Below are positions 31,021 through 43,799 of a DNA stretch of 64,000 nt, one piece after another. Within the stretch, counting starts at the first letter, position 1. Each line of letters starts with the position of its first letter. The notes below the pieces were generated by a model, which made no database searches, was not told the DNA's origin, and saw only the letters and a list, made by a program, of their open reading frames with translations. The stretch is from Platerodrilus igneus (Eukaryota > Arthropoda > Insecta > Coleoptera > Lycidae): assembly GCA_036346225.1 (NCBI GenBank), contig JARFIW010000139.1:9176001-9240000 (forward strand), written 5' to 3'. The translations under genes were made by a program, and so were the position numbers.

Positions 31021-32823
31021 TGTAGCAATTTTATTTTCCACCTAATATATATCTGTATAATCAATCCTTTTATTAAATATTAAATAATATAATACATTAT
31101 AATGTTATCCAATCCACTTAATTTAATAACATCTATTGTCCAATAAAGAACTAGTATTTAGTTCATGTTAAAAGTTAAATCCTACGGAGACAATATAAAA
31201 GCTTTTGTGTGGTATCCTTCTTAAAGCCCCCTCTACTCAATAACTGCGAGGTAATTTTGTTACTGGGCAGCAACAAGTTCGGCTGGTACTTCTAACACAG
31301 CTGGGGTTCAAGCAGGTCGAAAGTTGTTCTTAGGAGCGATGTCCGTCATTGATTTTTGCTGTTGGAAGCGTGCACGATGGAAGATTGCACGTGTATGCTA
31401 TCTTCATAAATTGTTTTGGATGGTCCATTTTGTGTTGAAACCAGTCGTGAAGAACGATGAAGTTTTTGTTAAAAGACCATTAGGAACATGTAACTTTGGG
31501 AATAATTTATTTTAAAATATATTGCAACGTAAATTATAAATAGGCAACCTTTCTGAATGGTATTCATGCGAAAATTAAATGAAAACAATTCTATTCTTGT
31601 ATAATATGGAATCACATTTATAATTTATTCAAGTTAATTATAAACACATTTGCTTTCTTGTGGTGTGAATTACGCCTGGAACATCTGTAAATTGAAACGC
31701 AGATAATGGAAGCCAAGTGACGTGTTTTTCAGTATGCAGCGCAGCTGTTTGTTTAAAATGGAATTTTCCGTTGTTAATACATTCGTCAGCTTTCAAGCAA
31801 GTATTTAGGTGCAATTTGGAGTTCTGGTATGTACAAAAAATTATGTTCGTATGTTGTTTGAACTGTCGACGTAGTAACGAGATAAATTTTACTTTAACCG
31901 ACTTGTGTTAACTTTGAACAGGTCAAGGACAGACCTCAATTATATTTTTCGTTGTTATACGATATGAATCTGTAATTTGTTCCTACAAATTCTTTTATTA
32001 ACTCAATGAAACATCAGAAGATGTCACTACTAATTAGATAAAGTAAATTCTTCTAACTTTGAACCTTTAGAAATTAAATTTCTACATTTGATATTTTATG
32101 AACAATGATCTGTAATTATCTACTGTGAAATTAAGGTAAATTTACCATAATTAACTCTTTCTATAAATAAGCAATTTTATGCTTTGTCAATTTGTTATAT
32201 AAACTTCATTAAATAGTAATTGGTACGGATATATTCAGTACCATTGTAATTAACTCTTCCTAATTTAAATTACCTTATAAAGGAAGACATATTTTTTTTT
32301 GTAAAAAATTACTTTATTGGATACCAAAAAGAATAGATTCTTATTTTCGGACTAAAGACTATCTTTTATTTAAGAGGAATGAAAGTCGATTCTGATTGTA
32401 TTCAATTATTTTTGAGTTTGAATGCACAAACAGTGCTTTTCTTTGTTTAATTTGTTCACAGGTGCAATGGAGGATTGCTAAGGTCAAGGTCGAGCCATAA
32501 GGTAAGATACTTTAAAGATTAGGAGGTCTTTAAAAATTATATAGCGGTTATAGAAAAAAGGTTTCCGCATTAGCCTTGTACAAGGGACTTGTATTAGGTC
32601 TCCCCAGTATAAAAAAATACGGTGGCGCCTTATTTTTATTATTAGTGGTTGCAATTACACCCCGACCCACAGCTCATTCTCTACCCAGAGCATATAGTTC
32701 GACTAGCCGCTTTGCCTTTGAGATTTCCTCAACATAGAGCCACCTTCCATCTTAATTTACCGTGGGCTCCTTTTTAATTATCGGAAATTCTCGTTAAACT
32801 AAATCGGAATTTAAAAGGCTTCA
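31021..32823 (+). repeat. Gypsy 5' LTR (1803 bp)
   Basis: Begins TGTAGCAATTTTATTTTCC and ends AAAGGCTTCA. The LTR termini of this family are TGTAGC...GCTACA, as seen intact in the 3' copy; here the last bases read GCTTCA. The LTR is unusually long for Gypsy. It contains TATAAAAAAATACGG near 32609 and CTCATTCTCTACCCAGAGC about 60 bp later, a plausible promoter region. Confidence 0.9.
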
Positions 32824-33007
32824 AATAGCGCCCAGCGTGTAGGCCTCGATTGCTGTACCAATTGTATAAACACATAAAGTATAGGCTTCGATTGACTTTG
32901 GTTGTTTACACTTGTGATTCGTAACTCATTTACCCTCAGATTGGTTTAGTCTATTGATGTTGTTGTTTAATTGAGTTTAATTTGTAATTAGTTAGTTAGT
33001 CTATCCC

Positions 33008-33327
33008 ATGATGGCTGAGACGTATCAAGTAGTTTATTTGCATAAAGATAAGTTGGATTATGAATTGAAAATTCGTGAAGTGTCAGCAGCAGACCGATGC
33101 AGGATAAAAGGAAAATGTTAGGCCGATTATTAGCCAAAGAAACAACATTACCTGATTTTATTTGTCAATTAGCTCTAACGGAAATTGATAGTATGTCAAC
33201 ATTAATAAAGTTGTGTAAGAAATTAGAAGAAGCTTTCTTATATGGAAAATTGTTCGATAGGAATATTATTGTTCTTTTAGTCGCAGCTTGTAGTATTTCA
33301 GTGAATAATAATTCACAGTGTAGTTGA
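33008..33327 (+). pseudogene. Gypsy gag N-terminal fragment (frameshifted)
   Basis: ATG at 33008 gives MMAETYQVVYLHKDKLDYEL, KIREVSAADRCRIKGK and then a TAG. A shift of one base continues it as MLGRLLAKETTLPDFICQLA down to 33327. The LDYELKIRE pattern at the start is a SAP-like N-terminal motif found in Gag proteins of some insect Gypsy lineages. The rest of Gag, including any zinc knuckle, is missing. Confidence 0.6.
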
Positions 33328-33565
33328 TAATAGTGATTTGTATTTAGGTTTTTCTTCCATTTTATTAGCTACCATAGTTGTTTGATAAATTTTTTATAGT
33401 AGAGATGATAGATGTTTATAATTTGGTACACTGGTTTTTACTGTCGGTAAACCGTTTCAAGATTGCTCTTGTGCATAGGCACGTTTTGTTTTGATATAAT
33501 TTATTTTGATAGCAATTTTTGATTTATTTATATCCGCATTGCAACGCAGTATGTTAATTGGTTGT

Positions 33566-33800
33566 AAGTCTAAGTGAAACTTGTCGTCGTGGTTGGTCGG
33601 ATTAGCAGTATGTCAGTCTAGACGAGACTTAGGAAAAGTCGGTCGCTCAGCATTACATTAGTCTAAACGAGACTCGAGGTAAGTTGTCACTCTAGCGATT
33701 TTGGCATCACTATTTTTGAGATTGGTGATGAGGTTATAATTTTTTTGTTTATAAGTCTAGGTGAGACTCACAGAGGAGTTTGTCACCCTAGCAAGTTTAT
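33566..33800. repeat. Four repeated short hairpins AGTCTA-N3-GAGACT
   Basis: AGTCTAAGTGAAACT (33567), AGTCTAGACGAGACT (33615), AGTCTAAACGAGACT (33660) and AGTCTAGGTGAGACT (33754) share inverted AGTCT/AGACT arms (imperfect in the first) and are each followed by a GTCRC-CTAGCR-like block. The spacings are 48, 45 and 94 bp. They lie in the part of the internal region that replaces the missing pol. Confidence 0.7.
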
Positions 33801-34039
33801 GCGTTGTGAAGTACTTTTGTCTATCTTGACAGTTTGATTATGAGTAGTGTAAGAGTGTACTAGAACATTGATTTATTGTTATCCTAGATGGAAGGTTGAG
33901 AGTAATCTAAATTATAAATTTATTATGTTTAAAATTGTCATTGTCTGCGAATTTAAAGAGAAGGTGTTCTTAAAGTTTGAAGTTCATTGGTTTAATGTTT
34001 GAAATCATGTTGATAATTTAGTTGAGATCAAGTTAGATA

Positions 34040-35314
34040 ATGTGGATCCTTGGTATGTGTCTCTTCGAAAAAATTTTAGCTTTACCTGATGATTACCCAC
34101 AATGGAAGGTAGAAGATAATTATGTATTTAAATTTCTTTCATCAAGTTTACCACTCTCGTCGAATGTAAGGGAATGGAAATATTTAGTCCCTAGATCACA
34201 GGAGGAAGAGGTTATTCGGATAAATCATGACCCTTCAATGGCCGGACATTTTGGTTTTTTTAAAACATTGGCACGCATACAAGTGAATTTCTATTGGCCA
34301 AAAATGCGTATTGATGTGTTGAAATTTTGTAAAAATTGTTTAACGTGTGGTGCACAGAAGGCATCGAATAGAGGACCCCTTGGTTTAATGGGAAAGGAAA
34401 AAGAAGTGAAGTTCCCCTTTCAGATTATCGCTATAGACCTCATGGGCCCATTTCCACGGTCCAAGGTTGGACACAAATGGTTACTAGTTATTGGTGATTG
34501 GTTCTCAAAATTCACGTTAATGTTTCCGTTACGTAGTGCAAAAGCGCATATAGTGGAGCGTGTATTGGAGGAAGAGGTTTTTTTGGTTTGTGGCGTTCCC
34601 AGATTTGTTATTTGTGATAATGGCTCACAGTTTGGTGGTGGAAATTTCAAGGCAGTATGTAGAAAATATGACGTTCAGGGAATTTGGTTTGATGCAGTTT
34701 GCTCTCCCCAATGTAATTTTGTAGAGAGGATAAATAGAACAGTCGGAACAGCTGTACGTTCGTATATTGAAGAGCATGATACTTGGGACATAGAGTTACC
34801 CCAAATTCAGTATGCGGTTAGTTCTGCAAAGCATCATGCCACTGGTTGTTCGCCAAGTTTCTTAGTTTTTGGTAGACATGTTCCTGTGTCTGGAAAATTT
34901 TATGGTCTTGAGGTGGAACCCTCAGTTGATATTGATTTTATTTCTAGTGATAGACCTTCGTATGTGTCAGATCATCAAGGACTATTTGATATTTTTATAG
35001 ACGTACAGAAAAGGTTACATTTAGCTTACATGCAGTCTAGTAATTCATATAATTTAAGGAGACGTAACATTTCTTTCGAAGTAGGTGACAAGGTTTGGAG
35101 GTCAAATAAAGTTCTTCCGAAAGCAAGTGATAAGTTCACAGCTAAGCTTGCGCCAAAATATATTTTGAGCATTGTTAAAAAGAAGGTTTCGAATTTAATT
35201 TATGAATTGATTAATGAAAATGGTTCAAGGGCAGGCAGATGGCATGTTAAGGACTTAAAACCTTATTCAGAGTTCAGTGGTGATATTGAAAATGAGAACG
35301 TTTCTGAACATTAA
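34040..35314 (+). CDS. Gypsy integrase, C-terminal part of pol (open, 424 codons)
   Basis: An uninterrupted frame with a complete Gypsy integrase. The HHCC zinc finger is INHDPSMAGHFG ... CKNCLTCGAQK at residues about 65-113. The catalytic core has Asp in IAIDLMGPFPRS, Asp in FVICDNGSQFGGG and Glu in CNFVERINRT, a D,D(x)E triad with normal spacing, and YAVSSAKHHATGCSPSFLVFG follows. The C-terminus holds NISFEVGDKVWRSN and a GPF/Y-like RAGRWHVKDLKPY block before the TAA. The upstream 40 codons are probably RNase H/linker remnants, so the true protein began further 5' in lost sequence. This is the best preserved mobile-element ORF in the window. Confidence 0.9.
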   Translation: MWILGMCLFEKILALPDDYPQWKVEDNYVFKFLSSSLPLSSNVREWKYLVPRSQEEEVIRINHDPSMAGHFGFFKTLARIQVNFYWPKMRIDVLKFCKNCLTCGAQKASNRGPLGLMGKEKEVKFPFQIIAIDLMGPFPRSKVGHKWLLVIGDWFSKFTLMFPLRSAKAHIVERVLEEEVFLVCGVPRFVICDNGSQFGGGNFKAVCRKYDVQGIWFDAVCSPQCNFVERINRTVGTAVRSYIEEHDTWDIELPQIQYAVSSAKHHATGCSPSFLVFGRHVPVSGKFYGLEVEPSVDIDFISSDRPSYVSDHQGLFDIFIDVQKRLHLAYMQSSNSYNLRRRNISFEVGDKVWRSNKVLPKASDKFTAKLAPKYILSIVKKKVSNLIYELINENGSRAGRWHVKDLKPYSEFSGDIENENVSEH

Positions 35315-36397
35315 TTAGTGTTGTTGATATATTTAATGGTTGATAGTAGGAATTATTTCTGTCTTATCTTTTAGTAAAGGATTTAAATATTGTATTGGAA
35401 TACTGCTTGGTAGTCTAAAAATTTTAGATGTTGGATAAGAAGTATAAAAAGAATTTTTGTAGTGCAGTAAGGTTGATACTAGACTGTGCTGATATTGTTA
35501 GTTGCAAGTTATTCATTTGAGTCAAGATAAAAAGTTACATGTTTCCGTTTGTCAAATGATTTCATTTGTCGTATGATTCTCTAGTTCAAGGTTATAAAGG
35601 AATGTTTAGGTATTTTTATGATTAAAGTGTTTGATAAATAAAGTTGTATATAGTTGGTCATTATTTTCTTTCGGATTTAAGATTAAGGTGTTTGATAATT
35701 ATAATGGGAATCAAGTAGTTTGAGTCCATATTAAATATTGGTTGGAGGTCAATATTGTTAGTAACTATGATAGTTATGTTTAATATGAATATTGTGTGAG
35801 ATAGCAATGTTCTATTTTGTTCATTCATGCGTGAGTGAGATTTTTGAGGAGTAAGACGTGGTGACGTTTTACTTGTCTCTTCTGGGAAAGAGATATTTCT
35901 ACATTTTGGTTGCATATACATGCGGTAGATTGTTGAACGTTAGTGATTTCAAGACTTGTTTGCTGTTTTGAAGTTATGTTTGGAGTGGATCTCAAAAGTA
36001 GTGAGAGTCCTTTTCTTCTTTTGTAAATATGTAAATTACGGTTAATATAGTAAAAATATGTTTGTCATGATAATTTGATATTTTCATTAAGGAATCATAA
36101 TACGGCAGTATTATATGTTTTGTTGTTTAAGTTTCGAGTATAAATGAGTGATATAATAACCCCGAATATGATTAAACGATAATGACACCCTACCGATTAA
36201 GACTTCCCGAATTTGTCCCCTTGTGGCGTATAGTACGCGTAGTTACTCGTCACTCATTTTCAAATATGTTGTATCTTAAGTGGTAATTTTGTTTTATTTT
36301 GTAAAATTAATAATAATAAGTTGTGAATATGTGACAATAAATTCAAAAAAAAATTCTTCGCATTTATTCCAGAATTTTTTCTCTTAGAAAGAGGCAG
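35315..36397. other. Gypsy 3' non-coding region
   Basis: 1.08 kb between the integrase stop and the 3' LTR with no env or other gene seen. It ends with the purine tract AGAAAGAGGCAG. Confidence 0.6.
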
Positions 36398-38201
36398 TGT
36401 AGCAATTTTATTTTCCACCTAATATATATCTGTATAATCAATCCTTTTATTAAATATTAAATAATATAATACATTATAATGTTATCCAATCCACTTAATT
36501 TAATAACATCTATTGTCCAATAAAGAACTAGTATTTAGTTCATGTTAAAAGTTAAATCCTACGGAGACAATATAAAAGCTTTTGTGTGGTATCCTTCTTA
36601 AAGCCCCCTCTACTCAATAACTGCGAGGTAATTTTGTTACTGGGCAGCAACAAGTTCGGCTGGTACTTCTAACACAGCTGGGGTTCAAGCAGGTCGAAAG
36701 TTGTTCTTAGGAGCGATGTCCGTCATTGATTTTTGCTGTTGGAAGCGTGCACGATGGAAGATTGCACGTGTATGCTATCTTCATAAATTGTTTTGGATGG
36801 TCCATTTTTGTGTTGAAACCAGTCGTGAAGAACGATGAAGTTTTTGTTAAAAAGACCATTAGGAACATGTAACTTTGGGAATAATTTATTTTAAAATATA
36901 TTGCAACGTAAATTATAAATAGGCAACCTTTCTGAATGGTATTCATGCGAAAATTAAATGAAAACAATTCTATTCTTGTATAATATGGAATCACATTTAT
37001 AATTTATTCAAGTTAATTATAAACAACATTTGCTTTCTTGTGGTGTGAATTACGCCTGGAACATCTGTAAATTGAAACGCAGATAATGAAAGCCAAGTGA
37101 CGTGTTTTTCAGTATGCAGCGCAGCTGTTTGTTTAAAATGGAATTTTCCGTTGTTAATACATTCGTCAGCTTTCAAGCAAGTATTTAGGTGCAATTTGGA
37201 GTTCTGGTATGTACAAAAAATTATGTTCGTATGTTGTTTGAACTGTCGACGTAGTAACGAGATAAATTTTACTTTAACCGACTTGTGTTAACTTTGAACA
37301 GGTCAAGGACAGACCTCAATTATATTTTTCGTAGTTATACGATATGAATCTGTAATTTGTTCCTACAAATTCTTTTATTAACTCAATGAAACATCAGAAG
37401 ATGTCACTACTAATTAGATAAAGTAAATTCTTCTAACTTTGAACCTTTAGAAATTAAATTTCTACATTTGATATTTTATGAACAATGATCTGTAATTATC
37501 TACTGTGAAATTAAGGTAAATTTACCATAATTAACTCTTTCTATAAATAAGCAATTTTATGCTTTGTCAATTTGTTATATAAACTTCATTAAATAGTAAT
37601 TGGTACGGATATATTCAGTACCATTGTAATTAACTCTTCCTAATTTAAATTACCTTATAAAGGAAGACATATTTTTTTGTAAAAAATTACTTTATTGGAT
37701 ACCAAAAAGAATAGATTCTTATTTTCGGACTAAAGACTATCTTTTATTTAAGAGGAATGAAAGTCGATTCTGATTGTATTCAATTATTTTTGAGTTTGAA
37801 TGCACAAACAGTGCTTTTCTTTGTTTAATTTGTTCACAGGTGCAATGGAGGATTGCTAAGGTCAAGGTCGAGCCATAAGGTAAGATACTTTAAAGATTAG
37901 GAGGTCTTTAAAAATTATATAGCGGTTATAGAAAAAAGGTTTCCGCATTAGCCTTGTACAAGGGACTTGTATTAGGTCTCCCCAGTATAAAAAAATACGG
38001 TGGCGCCTTATTTTTATTATTAGTGGTTGCAATTACACCCCGACCCACAGCTCATTCTCTACCCAGAGCATATAGTTCGACTAGCCGCTTTGCCTTTGAG
38101 ATTTCCTCAACATAGAGCCACCTTCCATCTTAATTTACCGTGGGCTCCTTTTTAATTATCGGAAATTCTCGTTAAACTAAATCGGAATTTAAAAGGCTAC
38201 A
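36398..38201 (+). repeat. Gypsy 3' LTR (1804 bp)
   Basis: Starts TGTAGC and ends GCTACA (perfect 6-bp inverted termini). Compared with the 5' LTR I see about three substitutions (near 37088, 37332 and in the last bases) and four run-length or single-base indels (near 36805, 36850, 37024 and 37672). Confidence 0.9.
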
Positions 38202-38205
38202 ATGT

Positions 38206-38867
38206 AACAATGTAGGATCTAGTTCTCTATCTATGAACTGAAGTACCTGAAGGTACATCTCGTGGGCGTTTGTTTCTAAGTTTAATTCTGGACTTTTCTC
38301 CTCTCCTGCTCTTTTAGTTCTCAGTTTTTCTCCTCAAATCCATCCTGTTCTTGGCTTTCTGAGGTAGGTGTTATCGAGACGCATGGGAATTTAAATGTTT
38401 TTGAACCTGATGGCGTTTGCTGCTCCATTCTTGTCTCTGTCTGTTCAATGTCCATTACAGTCCCGGAGAGCTCAACTCTCAGGAACTTCTCACTGTGCGA
38501 TTCCTGCCCGGAGGGGAATGCTGCAATTTACCAATAGATAGTTGGCTTCGGGAAGCCATTGGCACTAAGCGAGAGTGTCCACTGTCTATCGTACTGAGGG
38601 ATCACCGAGTTCTCACTAATTCTCGCACTTAACTTTATACACACTTTTATTGTTCAGTGTCCTATCACTTTTGCGTTTTACGCCTTACCTTCGGCCGCTG
38701 GGGAATTTTAAACCGACCCTTGTGGGCAGTTCCCCAGTCGTTCCTCAGCCACACCCCGGTAGGTTTTGTTACGTTTTTCCGCGTTTCATATTTGCGCAAT
38801 TGTTTAATATAACATAATTACGCGGCAAATTACGCGCTATTTGTATCGAATACAAAACACGTTTAAA
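38206..38867. other. Right flank of Gypsy, no gene
   Basis: Continuation of the sequence the Gypsy element entered. No protein motif is seen. The 71-codon plus-strand frame at 38417 is unremarkable. Confidence 0.4.
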
Positions 38868-39330
38868 AGTGATACAATGATCAATTTACATTTACAATAT
38901 AAATAAAAGCAATGTACTCACTTAAATCGCACCTTACCGCCAAATCCCAGGGCCATCTCGTTGTGGGTCACATCACGCCTTTTGCTGAGTCAAATTTTAT
39001 CCGTCCATTCTCTATACTCGTTCGTAGGTGGAACGATAAGGATAATCGGGTAGAAGGAACACGAAGATAAGGTAGAAGGGAACCTACATCCTAACAAGAG
39101 AAAAGACAGACACACGACACAGGTAGATGTTCTCGGCTTCAGGTCTCGTAGTCTAATGACGTCGTATCACACCGCACACACTTGCGTCATTCACTCCGCG
39201 CAGGCGCAACTCGGGGACGACGGAAAATGACCAATTTATTTAAAAATAATTGCGGGAATTTATTTACATATTTAACAATGTACATTCCCAAATTTTGGCA
39301 TGTAACTGTTTTTAATGCCTTGTGTTTCTT
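38868..39330. repeat. Unclassified repeat family X, copy 2
   Basis: Contains AATGTACTCACTT, GGCCATCTCGTTGTGG, GGAACGATAAGGATAAT, GGGAACCTACATCC, ACGACGGAAAATGA, TTACATATTTAACAATG and GGCATGTAAC in the same order as copy 1. It is diverged from copy 1, with long-range similarity only in blocks. Class unknown. Confidence 0.5.
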
Positions 39331-39700
39331 TGAACGCTGCTCTTTTGAGCTCGAACTGTTATTTCGCTTTTAATCGCTTTATTCGCTTTTAATCCACTGA
39401 CCGCATGGTCGCACGTACAGATGCGCTTCTACGACTTATAAATATTATGCTTATCCTGTTTATGGTTTTAAAATAATTTATGACCCCAAGTTCTGTTCCA
39501 ATATATATTTAACAGAGATAAAACGATGCTTTTGTGGTTTTTCAGTTTATGATTTTAATAGAACTAAACATTTTATTAAATGTCTTACTTAATAAACTCT
39601 ACTATTACTGAAATCAGAATTACACAGGGTTCAGCAGTATTAATTTATCCATTTAAGATTTTGCTCCTTTTGCATCCGGTTTTAATATAATACCGATGCG
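39331..39700. other. No gene, AT-rich
   Basis: Nothing recognised before the LTR at 39701. TGCG directly precedes the LTR, but its partner is lost with the 3' end of the element. Confidence 0.4.
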
Positions 39701-40249
39701 AGTTACATATCTCCAATTATGTATGTATAACAAAATAGAACCTAATAGGAAATTATTAGAAATTATTAAGAAAGTGCTAAGTGAAGTGCAACATTGTAAT
39801 ACAATGACAATTATTAAAGCTTATTAACAGTTGATGAGAACGGGTGCAATACTTTGTATCGCAGATGATAGTGACAGTGCAGGTGGCAGGTCACAGACGG
39901 TCAAGATACCGCAACTACCTAAAAAATAAAATTATAACATTGTAACAAAGTATAGAATTAAGAATAAGCAGACATGAACTCTGCAAGTTTTCACAGCCAT
40001 GTGAGGGGGCAGGGACATCATAAATAGTCCGGGAGCCTCAAGAACCGACAGTCAGTCAAAGTATTCAGCTTTGGCATTGCAGTTTGCTTAGGCGACTCAC
40101 AATATTACTTCAATTAATTATTTTTTTTTGATTTAAAGTTAATACCAGTTTGTCAAAATTACATATTAGTTTCTATATCAATTAAATAAATTTGTTAAGT
40201 TTTAGAAGTGTTTTATAAAAACGCAGCTCCCAAGGCCCAAACCTTAACT
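39701..40249 (+). repeat. 5' LTR of 17.6-like Gypsy
   Basis: 549 bp from AGTTACATATCTCC to AACCTTAACT, the same termini as the solo LTR at 24517 (AGTTA...TTAACT). It shares an AGTGACAGTGCAGG, GGTCACAGACGGTC block with that family but is otherwise diverged. Confidence 0.8.
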
Positions 40250-40263
40250 GGCGCAGTCGTACG
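40248..40263 (+). other. Primer-binding site, tRNA-Ser type
   Basis: CTGGCGCAGTCGTACG directly after the LTR. TGGCGCAGTCG is the primer-binding sequence known from 17.6, 297 and related insect Gypsy elements that use tRNA-Ser. Confidence 0.75.
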
Positions 40264-42003
40264 GATGTCAAAAGGGCACCAAGAATCCAAAATCGGAAGA
40301 CCGGTAACCAAGAATTTAAATTCGCAATTTTGGCAAAACCCAAACAGAAGTTGGACAAAATAACAAATATATCGAATCCAACAAACCAAACCAATGCGGA
40401 CAACGTACAAGCATCGACGGAGTCCATGGAACCATCGAAGAAATTAATGTAAGTCCATTTTTCTTAAAACCAATTGATTCTGACAAACTATAATTGATAT
40501 TTGCTAGTATTAGAAATTTTTTTTTATTATTATTCTATTATTTTATGTATATACAGGTTTTAACTTTAACTATATTATTATTGCAATTTTACGCCATTTA
40601 ATGAAAATAATTGACATATATTAAGGGAATTATTTTCAAATTTATTTTAAGAGACTTGATTTTAATAGAAACTTTGAAAGATAAAAGACCTTAAAACAAG
40701 AAAATTTTTACGCAACTATTAGCACAAATTAGACAATTATTAAAACAAAAATAACGGGCGCACAAAACGAAAACGATTCCAAAAATAACCAAAACTAGAA
40801 CGTAATTAATTTACAATTTATTTAAGCTAGTATATAAAACGAAATTAAAACGGATTATTTAAACGTAACATTATCGCATTCTATAAACTGTAGAAACGCA
40901 CTTTGCATTGCAATCTATTAATAAAACCATTACCAACCTAAAATAAAAGCGCAACTCTTGTAAAATTACGCTCATCATTGACTACGAAGTTATTTCAGTA
41001 CAACTATTGATTAAAAGCATCTAAGGACGTTCATTATAAAACTAAATATCCACTTTACTGAAAAGCTATAATTAACTGAAAGCGCATATTGCAACTGTGT
41101 AAAAGATCAACCGTCAAACGTAACATTTTATAATTAAAATACTTTAGTAATTAACGCAGTAAAGACGCAAAATTTATTCTCATACCAACCGAAAAGAACA
41201 TCTTTCAGAAAAGTATTAACAAATTGCACTTTAAATTATACAAAAGCATTTACGCAATTAAATTATCACGAGGCTGAACTACATCTTCAAGTAGACATAA
41301 AACTTTGTAATTAAAATACAAAGGCAATACTGTAACAAAACGGTAAACTGAAATCTTACAAACTTTATATTTAACACCTAAGGTGACAAGACAAAGTAAC
41401 ATTGTATTAGTCATAACAGGCAACATTGAACAAAGCAATTGACGGAACGTGCAATTCTATATTTAACACTCAAGGTGACCGGACCATATAATTACAAAGA
41501 AAGCAGCTTATAAATTACAAACACCCACGGAGAAGAGATAAGTATTACAGACAGAATTAAATCAGCAGAATTGAAATAAAATAAGTTTTAACTAGCGCGA
41601 ACAAATAAACTGACTACCGCGAGAAATTATTTACATCGAAACCTTTCAGAAAACAAACCTACAAAAAAATTAACATCCGCGAAGTAAAAATAAACGGATT
41701 AAAGGATAAAACAATTAACAGAGACATTATTGAGCATAAACCCCACAAAATAACTACCGCACCGTGTAACTAAGTACAAATAATAGCAACTACGATTCTT
41801 TAAATAACTCAACACACTTCGAACTGAAATTAACAAACCCAGCTAAAAATAACAAATAACCCGACGCAATCTTAACTGAAAATTAATAAATCCAACCAAA
41901 GAGTAACAATACAGACCGCAAAATAAATTCCAATTTTCAAAAATTTCCGAAATTAACTGAAGTTAAAAGTAATTATTAAAAGCGAAAACAACCCTTAACA
42001 AAA
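40264..42003. other. Long leader of 17.6-like Gypsy, no gene
   Basis: 1.74 kb of A-rich sequence with no open frame of note between the primer-binding site and gag. Confidence 0.6.
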
Positions 42004-43163
42004 ATGAGTTCGCATATGAAAATTTACCTCGAGACATTCCCCAGCTTTAACGGAGAGCAAGCTTTACTTGGTAATTTCATAACAGAGTGTGAAATATTTT
42101 TGAAAACCTTTTACAGACCCGGAGACAACGAAAGAAATGTATTACTATTACGCCTAGTAAAACTGACCGGACGGGCACTAACACTAATTACCAGCCGAGA
42201 TGACTTAGAACAATGGGAGGACTTTAAACGCATATTGATTGCATATTTTAGCGATCAACGTAACATAAAATGCTTAGTACGCGACCTGATAAACCTTAGA
42301 ATGGAAAATAACCAATCCCCATACCAATTCGGAATGAAATGCTAAGATGCAAGAAGTTTAATCATAACGAAATTAAAAATTGAAGAACCCGACCAAAATA
42401 TTAGACTTTTAAAAAAAAGTATGACGAAATGGCACTAGACACTTACATAAACGCATTACCAGAACGAGTATCAGACAAAATTAAATTCCAACGTCCCCAA
42501 AATCTAGAAGAAGCCATGAATATGATAATAGAAGAAGAGAACGTAATGTATTATTGAAACAGATTATACAACCCCAACGCGAATAAAAGTTATTCACCAA
42601 TAAAAACTATACAAGCCGCGAGACAAACAATTCCCCAACAAAAATTCATTCCATTCAATGCACAAACAATCTAATCGCAAACTAATAATCTAAATTTCAA
42701 TAATACGAATTTTAATAATCAATATAAACAATTTCTAAAACCAACGTTTCATTCAAATTTTACGAAACCCACATTTCAATCCAGATTTAACCAAAATATA
42801 AATCAACAAAGACTAGCATTGAGTTCGAACCCTATTAGAAATACACCAGTAACAAATAATAATAATAACCTTAACAGCCATTGCAAACCAACGCCAATGG
42901 GTACCTCATCTGGTAACACCAGACAAAATACATAAATAACACACATCCAACCAAATCCTCATCAAACACGCAACTTTATATCAGAACTATTTCACCAAGA
43001 AATAGAAGAATTTGATAATGACCAGAATAATTACATTCAGCCAAGTACGAACAATGAATCAAACCATGTAGGAACTTATGAACACGACGAACCATAAGAA
43101 ACTTACAAAGAGTACGAAAAAGAAAACGCGTGCTCAAATTCTTACAATTTAAAAGTGCCAATT
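42004..43163 (+). pseudogene. Gypsy gag (broken)
   Basis: ATG at 42004 opens 113 codons with LETFPSFNGEQALLGNFITE, CEIFLKTFYRPGDNERNVL, LVKLTGRALTLITSR and EDFKRILIAYFSDQRNIKCL, a capsid region of 17.6-like Gag. A TAA at 42343 and several shifts follow. Later pieces (TYINALPERVSDKIKFQRPQ near 42440; an Asn-Phe-rich tail 42660-42930) continue it. No CCHC zinc knuckle is seen, which is normal for these Gags. The frame runs into AGTGCCAATT, the site of the next insertion. Confidence 0.75.
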
Positions 43164-43799
43164 CTTACACTTAAAAGTTCATAATTGCACAATTTAAAGG
43201 TTTATAGTAGCAATCGCGCAAGCGCGGAAAAAGCAACGCCACGGACAGGTGGTAGCTCCAAGCTTTACACAGGCTTTAGCGCGGCCATCTGACAATGACG
43301 TCACCAATAACAAATTAAATACGCCATTTGGGGAAAAATATAAATTAAATTAGCGAACAAATTAAGCAATTAAAGTACTTACATAAGAAATCCGACGTCC
43401 TGCGGGGTTGAGTTAAATTTGGCTTCTGTTGACGTCCATCAGGGCTACTGATGGCCCCTTTTAAGGCAATTAACGGAGGGTACGCCTTCCAAATGGCTAG
43501 AGCCCCCTTTAAGATAGTTAAAGATGGTGACTGCTCCGGTTAGCTGTTAGCGGAGCATGGACATTCGGCTCGTTCTAGGGTCGTGGATTACTCCAGGGTC
43601 GTATCAGATTCCTATATGTAGCGGAACGATAAGCAATGGGTTAATCAGGTAAAGTCAAACAAAGATAAACATAAGGAAATCTACATAATAAAAATGAAGA
43701 TACGATACCAGACACGACCGCCCTTCTCGATGTTCAAAGGCAAACGGCCCCGTTTCCTAAGCGTCTTTCCGAAACTCCCCACTTTTGTTCTTTCACGCG

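Larger units (their letters stand above)
31017..38205 (+). mobile_element. Young Gypsy element with 1.8-kb LTRs and TSD ATGT, lacking RT
   Basis: The element runs 31021-38201 between two LTRs of about 1804 bp and is flanked by ATGT at 31017-31020 and 38202-38205. Two bases after the 5' LTR, TAGCGCCCAGCG resembles a TGGCGCCCA-type primer-binding site. AGAAAGAGGCAG precedes the 3' LTR as polypurine tract. The 3.57-kb internal part contains a gag N-terminus, hairpin repeats and an integrase, but no protease, RT or RNase H, so it has lost about 2 kb and is non-autonomous. The two LTRs differ by about three substitutions and a few run-length changes, so the insertion is recent. Confidence 0.9.
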
